This document shows, piece by piece, positions 10,082-19,224 of a stretch of DNA of 64,000 bases. Made by a program: the position numbers and the translations under genes. This DNA is from Fuerstiella marisgermanici (GTDB lineage Bacteria; Planctomycetota; Planctomycetia; Planctomycetales; Planctomycetaceae). The stretch's first letter is position 1; the number at the start of each line of letters is the position of its first letter. The stretch covers positions 372,001 through 436,000 of the forward strand of contig NZ_CP017641.1 in assembly GCF_001983935.1 (NCBI RefSeq), read 5' to 3'. The notes under the pieces are model-generated. The model was given only the letters and a program-made list of their open reading frames with translations, was not told the DNA's origin and searched no databases.

Positions 10082-11011
10082 TCAAACGGTCGCGACCAGC
10101 TCTTCACCGCCATCCGCCAAAAGTGAATTTGCCACACCTACGCCAACTGATGAAGGATTGCTGGTTTCTCCTGACGAGGTTGCCATTAGCTTATTCTTGC
10201 CGTCTGCACTAAGAAGTACGGCGGTGAGTGTCAGCGATGCTTCCGCTACAACCGTTTCCACGCCCAAAGGAGCATGGCAGCCGGCTCGTAGTTCGGCCAA
10301 CAGGGAACGTTCCGCCTCCACCGACGCCGCCACGGCGGGGTTTGTGAGTTGCCGCAGGATCTCCACAGTGCGCTCGTCATCGCTGCGGCATTCCCAACCC
10401 AAGGCGCCCTGCCCGACGGCCGTGAACAGCAACGGCGGGCTCATTAATAGTGAAATGCGGTCGTCCAGATTCAGGCGGCGTAATCCCGCTTCGGCCAGCA
10501 CGATGGCGTCGTATTCGCCATCGTCCAGTTTGCGAATTCGCGTGTCGACGTTGCCTCGAATTTCCAACATCTGCAGATCGGGACGAGCGTTCAGCAATTG
10601 CGCCTGTCGACGAGGGCTACCGGTGCCAATGCGAGCTCCCTGCGGGACTTCATCAATGGATGAGATCGTCCGACCTTCCGGCAGCAGCAATGCATCTGCC
10701 GTCGGCGCGCGATCCGGAATTCCGGCAAGTGTCAGTCCTTTTGTCGGTTGAGTCGGCAAGTCCTTAAGGCTGTGAACGGCGATATCGGTTTCGCCTTTCA
10801 GCACAGACGTCTGCACTTCTCGTGTGAAGACACCAATGCCGCCGAACAATCGGAGAGCATCCGTTTGATTCTTATCGCCCCCCGTTTTGATATGCACAAT
10901 CTCGACGGAGACGTCATCCAATGCGACTTCAATCAACGACTTCGTATATTCCGCCTGCCACAGGGCCAGCCTGCTGGAACGAGTTGCGATTTTAAGGACC
11001 AGGGCTGTCAT
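10082..11011 (-). CDS. hemC: Hydroxymethylbilane synthase (porphobilinogen deaminase)
   Basis: This enzyme condenses four porphobilinogen molecules into hydroxymethylbilane in haem biosynthesis. It has 309 residues, the usual length. The N-terminus reads KIATRSSRLALWQAEY, the family signature, and HSLKDLPT follows with the conserved Lys-Asp. In the C-terminal domain LRAGCHAPLG carries the Cys that holds the dipyrromethane cofactor. The start at 11011 (MTALVLKIATR) fits the family; a start at 11098 would add 29 unrelated residues. It is a single gene, divergent from the FAD oxidoreductase gene. Confidence 0.95.
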   Translation of the reverse strand: MTALVLKIATRSSRLALWQAEYTKSLIEVALDDVSVEIVHIKTGGDKNQTDALRLFGGIGVFTREVQTSVLKGETDIAVHSLKDLPTQPTKGLTLAGIPDRAPTADALLLPEGRTISSIDEVPQGARIGTGSPRRQAQLLNARPDLQMLEIRGNVDTRIRKLDDGEYDAIVLAEAGLRRLNLDDRISLLMSPPLLFTAVGQGALGWECRSDDERTVEILRQLTNPAVAASVEAERSLLAELRAGCHAPLGVETVVAEASLTLTAVLLSADGKNKLMATSSGETSNPSSVGVGVANSLLADGGEELVATV

Positions 11012-11537
11012 TGTGTTGAGATTTGACGGAGTGCGAGAAAAAGGCGACTGACGAATGCAGTGATGCGACCGAGCGAGATTATAGCAGCGCCCATTCAAAA
11101 TTGCCGCTCGGATGAATCAAACAACCTCCGACGAATACTCATGCGGGTGTGCGTAGTCGGAAGCGGGCGAACGCCGTGTGTCAGCGATAACCTGGCACCT
11201 GCGAACATTCATGGTGTGATCGTGGTCGGCAAGCGCTGTTGCGCGTGATCTTCAATGCCAGGCAAAAAATAACCCACATATTTTCCGGACGGTTCCTAAA
11301 CGAAGTTACGGAAGATTAAGATTTGCCGACGGCTCGCTGTCTGTTGTATTACCTGTGTGTCACGGGGCGATGACCATCGGCAACGCTGGCCGTTGGCTCG
11401 GGGCTGCAATATAGTGGCGGGCGTCGGCGGCTGGGGAATGGCCGCGGGCAAAGTAGACAATTGAAAACTTGCATGGCAGCTGAACGTTGCTGCAGCACTC
11501 TTTCGCGGCGGCAACAGAATCGATTGGTGACATCACG
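11012..11537. other. Divergent promoter region between hemC and the FAD oxidoreductase gene
   Basis: A 526-base gap between divergently transcribed genes, so it must hold two promoters. Short frames here (for example 11060-11248) show no protein-like pattern. I see no clear operator or riboswitch fold. Confidence 0.4.
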
Positions 11538-14204
11538 ATGAAAACCATCCTCCGTCTTATTATCTTTGCTTTCGCTTTTCCTGCAGCTCAGGGGGAGGTT
11601 GCTCGTGTTGACACCGAGCTGCTGATCGTTGGAGCCACAGAATCTGGCTGGGCGGCTGCGATTCAGGCGGCGCGAATGGGCGTGAAGTCGATTACGATTG
11701 TGCACGACGGCGAATGGTATGGCGGGCAGTTTACGGAACAGGCTTTGGCGTGCGTCGATGAAGACAAGGGGCCGGGCAAGGTTGGTTGGGGAGTAGACTG
11801 GCATCCCATGAAGCGGTCATTCCACCGCAGCGGTCTGTTCAGGGAGCTGATGGACCGCATCGAATCTTTCAACACAGAAGCCTACGGTTCGCCGATGCCT
11901 GGCAAGCCGTATCACGGCCCGTCGACGTTTCGACCGGCCGAAGCTGAAGCGATCTTCCGCGACATGATTTCGCCGTTCGTCGAAAGTGGCCAGATTCGTG
12001 TTTTCTGGAAACACGTTCCGGTTGCAACTACTGTGGTCGACGAAAAATTGGCAGCCGTTGATTTCGCCCCGCTGGGCGAACAGGCAGCCACTTTAAACGT
12101 CACCGCCAAGCTGACGATCGATGCTTCAGACTGGGGCGATGTGATTCAGTTAAGCGGCGCCGAATACGAATGCGGGGCCGACCCCAAGTCGCGTTATAAC
12201 GAACCGAGTGCTTCCGAAACGGTCGTGCCGAACGAAATGAATCCGATCACGTGGGCGATGATTGTCGAAGAATCACCCGACGCGCAGCCGACGCCCATTC
12301 CCAAACCGCCGAATTTCGACGATCGCAACTATCCTCGCGCCACTCACTTCAGCCGGAAGGAATTTGGCGAGCTGCAATGGGACCGACCGGCTGGCATTGG
12401 CGCGATTGCTCACTGGCCGAACGGTGGCATGGCGTCGCCTCGGCAGTTGAGTGTTTATACCGTGCGGCGAATCGTGGACGGGTTTACAAGCAAAGATCAT
12501 CGAACCAGCATTCTGCTTAACTACATGAACGGGCAGGACTACCCACTGATGCGGCTGCCGGCTCGAGTTGTAGAGGCGCTGGAATCCACCGAACCAGGTG
12601 CGTCGCAGAAGAATATCGTCGAGATGACTCGGCAGCAGCGTGAGATCATTTTTCAAGACGCGAAGAATCATTCGCTGGGCGTTCTTTATCACCTTCAGAA
12701 CTTTGTGCATAACAACGCTCCGGACCGGGCAAATTCGTTTCGCAACTTTCGGCTGAGTCGCGAATTCGGAACGGCCGATCATCTTCCGCCAAAACCCTAT
12801 CTGCGCGAATCTCTGCGGCTGAAAGCGGCGTACATGATGAAGGAACAGGACGGCCGAAATCGCGACGGCGCGACCAAGGATGCGGCTCGAGAACGCTTCT
12901 CGCATGTTATGTACCCGGACGGTTTGTTCTGTTGGCAGTTCCACTACGACTTCCATCGCACGGGGCGAACGTTTCTTCAGGAGGAAGGGGACACTGGTCC
13001 GTGGATCGACTACGAAACTCCGGGCCGACACACTCGACACATCAGCGACCGCTGCGTGTTTCCGGCTCGCAGCCTGATCCCTGTGAAGTTAGACGGCCTG
13101 TTGGGAAGTCAGGGAAATGTCGGCTTCAGCAGCATCGTGAGCGCCGCCATTCGGTTGCATGATCAGCGAATACACATCGGGCAGGCCAGCGGGGCTCTTG
13201 CCGCCATCAGCCTCGCACGGGACGTGACTCCCCGCGAGATTCCCTGGCAGCGACATCTGCTGGAAGAAGTGCGTCGCGGGCTATGCGGCGGCAGCGACGG
13301 GTTGCCGCTGCTGTTGTTTCCGTGGCGTGATCTTTCTGCTGACCATGCGGCCTTTGTTGCGATCAATCGCCTGTCGGCGCTGAATTGTGTGCCCATCGAC
13401 GTGCGCGACGTCGACTTTCGCGCGGACGAACCAGCGGCGGAAGAATGGTCTATTGCTCTTCAAAAGAATATGGAACAGCAGGTGCCTCATTTGCGGCTGA
13501 AGAAGTTCGCGCTGCCATCGAATGCGACTCGCGGTGAACTGTGTGAGTTCTGGTGGGCGGCCATCAAGCACACGCCCTTGAAGCAATTCACCCCGTTTCC
13601 TCGCCACGCGGTCAACGATGCTGACGGAGATGGCATCGCAGACACTGACGATGCGTTACCGTTTTCGGTTAACGAGCCGATTGTTTGGGAGTTGGAACGG
13701 CCGGTACTCACGGCGGAGACTGACGGCCTGGTCGACGTCGGCTTGCCTTCCAATGTTCGGCGGTTTGACTTTGCATCGGCGAACGTACCGAAGGCGAATG
13801 GCTTCCAGCGTGATATCGGTTTGCCGTTTGATAAGACGAAAGGCCACGGATGGAATCGCGATGTGTCGCAGAACGCCCGGCATCGGCACGCTCTTGCCGA
13901 ACCGGAACGCGATGCTTTTCTGTTTACTCGCGGCGAAGATACGTGGGAGTGCGAGGTTGCCAACGGGCAGTGGCGAGTCACAGTTTGCGTGGGCGATTCC
14001 GGACACGAACAGTCCAATCAAAACGTGAGTGTTGAAGGGACAGAGGTAATCGAAAATCGCTTCACCGCAGCCGGGCAGTTTCAGGAGGCATCGACTACCG
14101 TGACTGTGAAAGACGGTCGCCTTACGATCACTATCGGTCGTCCGGAAGGCAATGGCAACACCGCGATTTGCTGGGTGGTCATGTATCCGGCAACCCAATT
14201 GTAG
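11538..14204 (+). CDS. Secreted FAD-dependent oxidoreductase with C-terminal binding-type domain
   Basis: An 888-residue exported protein. A signal peptide (MKTILRLIIFAFAFPAAQG) is followed by an FAD-binding start, VDTELLIVGATESGWAAAIQAARMG, with Gly spacing relaxed from GxGxxG. WYGGQFTEQALACVDED follows, typical of the 'FAD_oxidored' (xanthan-lyase-associated) family common in Planctomycetes and Bacteroidetes. Near residue 695 there is a calcium-binding-like NDADGDGIADTDDALPF loop, as in thrombospondin type-3 repeats or dockerins. The last 170 residues look like a beta-sandwich of the malectin or golvesin type. The start at 11538 fits the signal peptide. The substrate is unknown; a role on polysaccharide is inferred from the family. 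Confidence 0.8.
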   Translation: MKTILRLIIFAFAFPAAQGEVARVDTELLIVGATESGWAAAIQAARMGVKSITIVHDGEWYGGQFTEQALACVDEDKGPGKVGWGVDWHPMKRSFHRSGLFRELMDRIESFNTEAYGSPMPGKPYHGPSTFRPAEAEAIFRDMISPFVESGQIRVFWKHVPVATTVVDEKLAAVDFAPLGEQAATLNVTAKLTIDASDWGDVIQLSGAEYECGADPKSRYNEPSASETVVPNEMNPITWAMIVEESPDAQPTPIPKPPNFDDRNYPRATHFSRKEFGELQWDRPAGIGAIAHWPNGGMASPRQLSVYTVRRIVDGFTSKDHRTSILLNYMNGQDYPLMRLPARVVEALESTEPGASQKNIVEMTRQQREIIFQDAKNHSLGVLYHLQNFVHNNAPDRANSFRNFRLSREFGTADHLPPKPYLRESLRLKAAYMMKEQDGRNRDGATKDAARERFSHVMYPDGLFCWQFHYDFHRTGRTFLQEEGDTGPWIDYETPGRHTRHISDRCVFPARSLIPVKLDGLLGSQGNVGFSSIVSAAIRLHDQRIHIGQASGALAAISLARDVTPREIPWQRHLLEEVRRGLCGGSDGLPLLLFPWRDLSADHAAFVAINRLSALNCVPIDVRDVDFRADEPAAEEWSIALQKNMEQQVPHLRLKKFALPSNATRGELCEFWWAAIKHTPLKQFTPFPRHAVNDADGDGIADTDDALPFSVNEPIVWELERPVLTAETDGLVDVGLPSNVRRFDFASANVPKANGFQRDIGLPFDKTKGHGWNRDVSQNARHRHALAEPERDAFLFTRGEDTWECEVANGQWRVTVCVGDSGHEQSNQNVSVEGTEVIENRFTAAGQFQEASTTVTVKDGRLTITIGRPEGNGNTAICWVVMYPATQL

Positions 14205-14612
14205 ACGGAGCAAAAAAACCGGCACGGCGCACGCGTCAAAGTCATTCGTGGGCGCTGAGAAACTCACTTGGTTGGTGGCAAAGCGATTCTCGGATGGTTC
14301 GCGTCGCAGGGCATTTCGAGCGTGCGTGATTAGGCCAGCGCTTAAGGAAGCCCCAGCTGAATTCCGTGGTATCCACGCCTGTAGTCAGCCCGGAATATTT
14401 CAGGAAATACGTGCTCTGTGCGCGAATTGAGCCATGTTTGGGACAGGAAAAGGCATGGCTCAGGTTTTCGCGATTTGCGAGACGCCTGCTCGCACATTTG
14501 CTTGCGATAAAGCTTCAATTTCGCACACGATTGCCAATCAGGACTTGTCCTGCTGGGATACGCGCTACACTACTTCAGCGGCGGGGCTGGTTTCCGCGTT
14601 TGGCACGTCACT
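14205..14612. other. Intergenic region
   Basis: A 408-base gap between two plus-strand genes. Frames at 14152-14620 show no recognisable domain. It probably contains the promoter for the MlaD-like/MlaFE operon. Confidence 0.35.
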
Positions 14613-15944
14613 ATGAATAAACGTCACGTCATTTTGGGAGTTACCTTCTGGCTGGTTGCTGCTGCCACCACGTGGCTGGTGCTGCGCGCGGAACTGACGG
14701 CTCAATCCAGCAGCGTCGCATCGCTGACGGGACAGGTCGGACAATGGATTTCGGGCCAGAATTCATCGCTGCGGGCGGTCAGCGAAGTGAGCCTGCAGGT
14801 CAAAATTGGCGATCCGATTTTCGTGATTTCAGATGACGGCCTGTTTCGGCAGGTTGGCCTGCTGACAGATATCGACGGTTCCGTTAGTAAAGATCCGCGA
14901 TCAGCAAAAGACTTTGAGGTTGTTATTTATGACGACGCCACAAACGCTTTGGATGGGAACTACCGGCTGGAATACCACACCACTCCGATGTCGCTGGACT
15001 GGGTCGTGCGCACGATGATTCCTCGCGAACGGCAGAAGGAGATTGCTCAGTTCATTGCGACGGAATGGCAACAGCATCAAGTGGTGATCATGACCGAAAT
15101 GCGGCCGGTCATTAAAGACGGGATTCGGACCGCCATGAAGGCTGTGGAGGCTGAGCTGCCGACGATATTGAAGGAGCACCGCGACGAATTTCAGTCGCTG
15201 GCTGATCGCTACGAGACGGAAATTATCAAGGCGGAGGTGTTGCCGCTGGTGAAAAGCGAAATACTTCCCATCGTCGAAGAAGAAGCATTGCCGGTGGTCG
15301 AAGAAGTGGGGCGAGCGTTGTGGAAGCGAGTCTCCCTGTGGTCGTTCGCCTGGCGGTTCCTGTACGACAAGTCTCCGCTGCCGACGAAGGATGCGGTCAA
15401 AGAAGAATTTCAACGCTTTGTCGACGAAGTCGCTTTGCCTGAGCTGCGATCACGCTCAGACCAGTTCATGGACGTGACCGAGACAATCGTGAAGCGGTCA
15501 ATGGACAACCCCAAAATCAAAGCGGCGATGAAACGTAACTTTAAGCGTGTGGCTGAAGATCCGGAGCTGCACAAAGTTGTTTGGTCAGTGGTGCGCGAAG
15601 CCGTTGTTGAAAATGAAACGCTGCGGGCTGAGCTGGAACTGCATCTTAAGGCTCAGGAAACGAAGTCGGCCATGAAACTGGCTGGCGAACGACTGGAGCC
15701 GATGGTGCGTGACATCGGCGATATGATTTTCGGTTCGCGAGATACAGGCATCACGCCTGAGTTCTCACGCATTCTTCGATCGCAGATTCTGCAAAAGGAC
15801 CGCCGCTGGTTTGTGATTGTGCCGACGGACGTCGATTCGAAATCGCACGGACAGTTGACGGTGGTTGTCGCGCGCGAACCGATGGTTTATCCCATGGGCT
15901 TTGGTGGTGCGGAACAAAGTCCTCTGACGCCGGTGGAACAGTGA
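14613..15944 (+). CDS. Membrane-anchored periplasmic protein coupled to an Mla-type ABC transporter (MCE-like?)
   Basis: A 443-residue protein with one N-terminal membrane helix (residues 6-24) and a large extracytoplasmic part. Residues 58-120 look like a small beta domain (VSLQVKIGDPIFVISDDGLF, then VGLLTDIDG). This could be a divergent MCE/MlaD fold, the usual partner of MlaE permeases. From about residue 125 to 400 it is long, charged and helix-rich, with repeated 'EILPIVEEEALPVVEE' type segments that suggest a helical tube or coiled coil. The stop overlaps the GTG start of the next gene as GTGA, so translation is coupled. MCE assignment is an inference from position and architecture. Confidence 0.65.
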   Translation: MNKRHVILGVTFWLVAAATTWLVLRAELTAQSSSVASLTGQVGQWISGQNSSLRAVSEVSLQVKIGDPIFVISDDGLFRQVGLLTDIDGSVSKDPRSAKDFEVVIYDDATNALDGNYRLEYHTTPMSLDWVVRTMIPRERQKEIAQFIATEWQQHQVVIMTEMRPVIKDGIRTAMKAVEAELPTILKEHRDEFQSLADRYETEIIKAEVLPLVKSEILPIVEEEALPVVEEVGRALWKRVSLWSFAWRFLYDKSPLPTKDAVKEEFQRFVDEVALPELRSRSDQFMDVTETIVKRSMDNPKIKAAMKRNFKRVAEDPELHKVVWSVVREAVVENETLRAELELHLKAQETKSAMKLAGERLEPMVRDIGDMIFGSRDTGITPEFSRILRSQILQKDRRWFVIVPTDVDSKSHGQLTVVVAREPMVYPMGFGGAEQSPLTPVEQ

Positions 15945-17599
15945 CAGAGTCTAATATAAATGAAGCCGCAAAGGCCGCGTCCAACTCTGATCGGCAACAG
16001 CAGCGCGAAGTTCCTGCAGGCACAGCCATCACGCTGCGTGCTTTCAGTCTATCCGCCGGTGGAAAACCGCTGCTAAATGATGCGAACGTGACCTTTCCCG
16101 CTGGAAAGCTGACACTGGTGCTGGGTTGCAGCGGCGTAGGCAAGTCACTGTTGTTGAGAATTCTGGCTGGGTTGATCGATGAACATCACGCGGCGATTCG
16201 GTATTCGGGACACATTAATTTCGGCGACGAAGCCAACACCAAGGCTCGCAATCATGCTGAACATCCGGTCGCAGTCGTCTTTCAAAGCTTCGCCCTTTTT
16301 GACGAACTGACGCCCATCGAGAATATTGAGATTGCGATTGAGCATTCTTCGCAGACAACCGTCAGCCGTAACGAAGCCAATCAGAAAGCTCATGCGCTGT
16401 TGAATGAACTGGGAGTGCCGGAAGACCGGACGACGTCAGTATTAAGCGGCGGCCAGCAGCAACGGCTTGCCATCGCACGGGCCGTTGGGATGGAAACGGA
16501 TGTCGTACTCTACGACGAACCTACGTCCGGCCTGGACACCAACACGGCTGCTCAAGTGGCTGAACTGATTCGAGACACGCAGACAAAGTTTACGCGCACG
16601 TCCATTATTGTGACTCACGATTTCGAAGCGTTGAAAGGCATTGCTGACCATGTTGTGCTGCTAAACCACCACGACCGAACGCTGCAGGAAGTCAAGCCAG
16701 ACCAATGGTCCGTGCTGCCGGAACTGCTCGGCGATCCACCACGCGTCGAAAGCTCAGCGGCCGGACCTGCTTCGGCGACGACTAGAGCTACTCAGGCAAT
16801 TGGTCGAGCGATGGCGGCATGCGGTGAGTTTGTCGAACAGGCTTTATTGCTGCCGGTCGCGTTGGTCCCGTGGTGGAAGAGTTTCCGTTGGGGCAGCCGG
16901 ATCACGTGGCACTACATCAAGTTGGTCTGCGGCTGGTCGGCCTGCTTTTACATCGCCATCGCCGGCATGATTATCGGCTTCGTGGCGCAGGACTTCATCT
17001 TCCGTTACCTGCCGTTTCGCCAGTACACAGAACCGTTGCTGATCGAAAATCTGCTGCATGCGACCGGCTTTTCGTTGTACCGGTTTCTGGTGCCGATTTT
17101 GTGTACGATTCTGATTGCCGCTCGATCCGGTGCCGCTGTCGCGGCAGACGTTGGCAGTAAGGTGTACGGCAACCAATTGGATGCGATGAAGACTATTGGC
17201 ATGAATCCGTCACGTTCAGTGCGGACGCCGATTCTTTATGCGTTTCTGATTGGTGTTCCGTTGCTCACGTTTCTGAGCTACGGCGTCGCGTCGCTTACCA
17301 GTGCCGTCGCGTTTCTGTCAACTCATGCGCGGGAAGGCATCGCGTTCTGGGACGCTCATTTTCACAAAGAGCTGCGTCTGCCGACAGGTGTGTTCTACAA
17401 GGGCACCGGCTGGCTGTTTGGAAAGCTCCTCACGTGCGCCGTGGGGATCGCCATGATCTCCTGGAAGTGCGGTTCGGCACCGAAGCAATCGGCTCCGGAA
17501 ATCAGTCGCGGGGTGACTCAGACAATTCTCTGGTCAACGCTGTTCACACTACTAGTGCACTTTGTGTTCTCATTGTTCGAATTCAAAGCACCAACGTAA
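15941..17599 (+). CDS. Fused ABC ATPase-MlaE permease (lipid transport type)
   Basis: A 552-residue protein joining two subunits that are normally separate. Residues 27-260 are an ABC ATPase: Walker A GCSGVGKS at 62-69, signature LSGGQQQR near 167-174, Walker B VVLYDEPTSGLD near 188-199, and the switch His in VTHDFE. Residues 295-552 are an MlaE permease: LVPILCTILIAARSGAAVAAD followed by QLDAMKTIGMNP is the family hallmark. Mla systems move phospholipids between membranes. The start is the GTG at 15941, overlapping the previous stop. The upstream membrane-anchored protein is the probable substrate-handling partner. A perfect hairpin follows the stop. Confidence 0.88.
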   Translation: MTESNINEAAKAASNSDRQQQREVPAGTAITLRAFSLSAGGKPLLNDANVTFPAGKLTLVLGCSGVGKSLLLRILAGLIDEHHAAIRYSGHINFGDEANTKARNHAEHPVAVVFQSFALFDELTPIENIEIAIEHSSQTTVSRNEANQKAHALLNELGVPEDRTTSVLSGGQQQRLAIARAVGMETDVVLYDEPTSGLDTNTAAQVAELIRDTQTKFTRTSIIVTHDFEALKGIADHVVLLNHHDRTLQEVKPDQWSVLPELLGDPPRVESSAAGPASATTRATQAIGRAMAACGEFVEQALLLPVALVPWWKSFRWGSRITWHYIKLVCGWSACFYIAIAGMIIGFVAQDFIFRYLPFRQYTEPLLIENLLHATGFSLYRFLVPILCTILIAARSGAAVAADVGSKVYGNQLDAMKTIGMNPSRSVRTPILYAFLIGVPLLTFLSYGVASLTSAVAFLSTHAREGIAFWDAHFHKELRLPTGVFYKGTGWLFGKLLTCAVGIAMISWKCGSAPKQSAPEISRGVTQTILWSTLFTLLVHFVFSLFEFKAPT

Positions 17600-17600
17600 A

Positions 17601-17630
17601 AAGGCGTCGCCTCAAACGAGGCGACGCCTT
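17601..17630. terminator. Hairpin terminator between convergent genes
   Basis: A perfect 13-bp inverted repeat (AAGGCGTCGCCTC and its complement, loop AAAC), starting just after the MlaFE fusion stop. Read on the minus strand the stem is followed by a run of five T residues. Read on the plus strand the T run is weak. It therefore best serves the minus-strand gene at 17747-18490 and may also stop the plus-strand operon. Confidence 0.85.
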
Positions 17631-17746
17631 CTCTGATCACGATGTCTTCGCGACGACAGCGTGTTACGCTGACCTGTGGCCGTGGCAAACCGCCTTCGAC
17701 AGCAAATCGCCTGGTCCCACGAGCCCACGTGTTTAGGCAAGCTGCT

Positions 17747-18490
17747 CTAGCGAATCGATGCCGGAAACGTGCGAGCGGCACGCGGTGTGACGCCGTAGGT
17801 GGCGGCTCGGACCGGCGTTGTGCCGGAGTGTGAATTCGGAATGATGGGAGCCATCGACGACTGAGTCGGGTATTCGACTTCGCCCATGTATTCGCCCGAA
17901 TGGGCTGGCGATGCGATGCTGGGAGCTGACTGAAGCATGGGCTGAGAATAAACAGGAGCCTGTGCAGCGCTGTAGGTGGCTCCCGGATACACGCCTGCCG
18001 AGTACGTCGGCGTGGTATACGCCATTGTGGATGGCTGTGTGGAATAGCGATATTGCGTTTGGTAGGTGGTTTGCGGCACGTATTGCGTAACAGCACGGTA
18101 CGTCGTGACGGGCACCTGAACGGCCTGCATCGTCGGAGCCATCGCCTGTGGCTGGATCATCATAGGCACTTGGGGTACGCCAACGCCGGCCGAACCGGTG
18201 CAACCGCAGTCTGACGCGGGAGCCACAGGGTACGCCATCTGTGGAGCAGCATATCCGCTGTAAACCTGTGGTTGGTAGGTGTTGTAAACGGGTGGAGCGT
18301 ACCTGGCATATCCACCGCCGTAGCCGCCTCCCCATGCTCCGTACCCGCCACCACAACCGTAGCCGCAGCCGTAAAAGCCGAGCCATGCGAACGGGTCAAG
18401 CCACGGAATATAGCAACATGCCTTCGCCGTGGACGCCGACGAGAAGGCCATTGCGAGCGTTAAGACGGTGAGTACAGTTGAGCGTTTCAT
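17747..18490 (-). CDS. Secreted Tyr/Pro/Gln-rich envelope protein with YTV-like repeats
   Basis: A 247-residue exported protein. A signal peptide (MKRSTVLTVLTLAMAFSSASTAKA) is followed by a Cys/Gly/Tyr-rich segment with closely spaced Cys (residues 25-46) and GGGYGGGY repeats. The remainder is low in charge and rich in Tyr, Pro, Gln, Thr and Ala. It contains VPVTTYRAVTQYVP-QTTYQTQYRY type units that recall the YTV motif proteins of planctomycete cell walls. Early Cys could cross-link. No enzyme domain is visible. The start at 18490 gives the signal peptide. A strong hairpin with a T run lies about 120 bases after the stop. Confidence 0.75.
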   Translation of the reverse strand: MKRSTVLTVLTLAMAFSSASTAKACCYIPWLDPFAWLGFYGCGYGCGGGYGAWGGGYGGGYARYAPPVYNTYQPQVYSGYAAPQMAYPVAPASDCGCTGSAGVGVPQVPMMIQPQAMAPTMQAVQVPVTTYRAVTQYVPQTTYQTQYRYSTQPSTMAYTTPTYSAGVYPGATYSAAQAPVYSQPMLQSAPSIASPAHSGEYMGEVEYPTQSSMAPIIPNSHSGTTPVRAATYGVTPRAARTFPASIR

Positions 18491-18676
18491 CAGTTCAGAT
18501 TCCTGCTTCTGTCGCGCGAGTGGAAGGGGTGCGAAGACAGATTTGGTACGTAAAATCTTCCTTGTCCTCCTAATCGGACTCCCTCACGGCAGATCTTGAG
18601 CAGAATTTTGATTCTTTTGACTTTTCTTAAAGTTGCATGATGTGGGTGTCATCGCCCGGCAGCAAAACGACGGCGT

Positions 18677-18919
18677 CTAGGCCGCTCGCATGTACTCCTG
18701 AGGCCGGAAGCGGCGGCCGGTACGAAGGCTTTGCACAATAATCCGTATCCACTCTGCGGCCGCGTCGCTGACGGCTTCGTCCATCATTAGCCGAACCTGC
18801 TGCTCGTACTGTTCCAGGCACGGTTCGGTGGATGCTGCTTCACGAGTGGCCTCACAAATTCTGTGAAGACGCTGCAGCACCCAAAGTTGCTGTTGATGTT
18901 GTGTTTGCATTTCCAGCAT
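18677..18919 (-). CDS. Small hypothetical helical protein
   Basis: An 80-residue protein starting MLEMQTQHQQQLWVLQRLHRI at the ATG at 18919. It is mostly amphipathic helix, Gln/Glu/Arg-rich, without a signal or membrane segment. An upstream in-frame start at 18967 would add 16 residues. The composition looks real, but I recognise no family. It lies upstream of the secreted Tyr/Pro-rich gene on the same strand, with about 190 bases between them. Confidence 0.45.
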   Translation of the reverse strand: MLEMQTQHQQQLWVLQRLHRICEATREAASTEPCLEQYEQQVRLMMDEAVSDAAAEWIRIIVQSLRTGRRFRPQEYMRAA

Positions 18920-19224
18920 GAAGACGGCTCGAAAAGGTGTCGATGATGGTCCGCTGGCTGCGCACACTGCCGAACCTGGCCACTCTTGAGCCTTGTTCGC
19001 ACAGTGTTAGCCGAGCGATTCTTATAGACCGCTCTAACGGATTGAGGCACCTGCCTCGTTCGACTGTACTCATCGAATATCGAGCCTGCGGAAGTTGCGG
19101 ACAGTTCCGCGATTACCAGCGGTAACGATTATGACGATCCACTTGCGCCGGTCGCTTCAGCTATGCGTGTCGTCGCAGTTTTTCTGGTACGGAAAACTTT
19201 GCGGGTTAGGCAAAATCGTTGAGG
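18920..19224. other. Intergenic region
   Basis: A 305-base gap between two minus-strand genes. No gene, hairpin or repeat is evident. It probably contains the promoter of the small helical protein gene. Confidence 0.35.

Noticed and set aside
12273-13040. 255-codon frame opposite the FAD oxidoreductase
   Set aside because: Antisense to a well-supported protein with conserved motifs; no ribosome site or domain.
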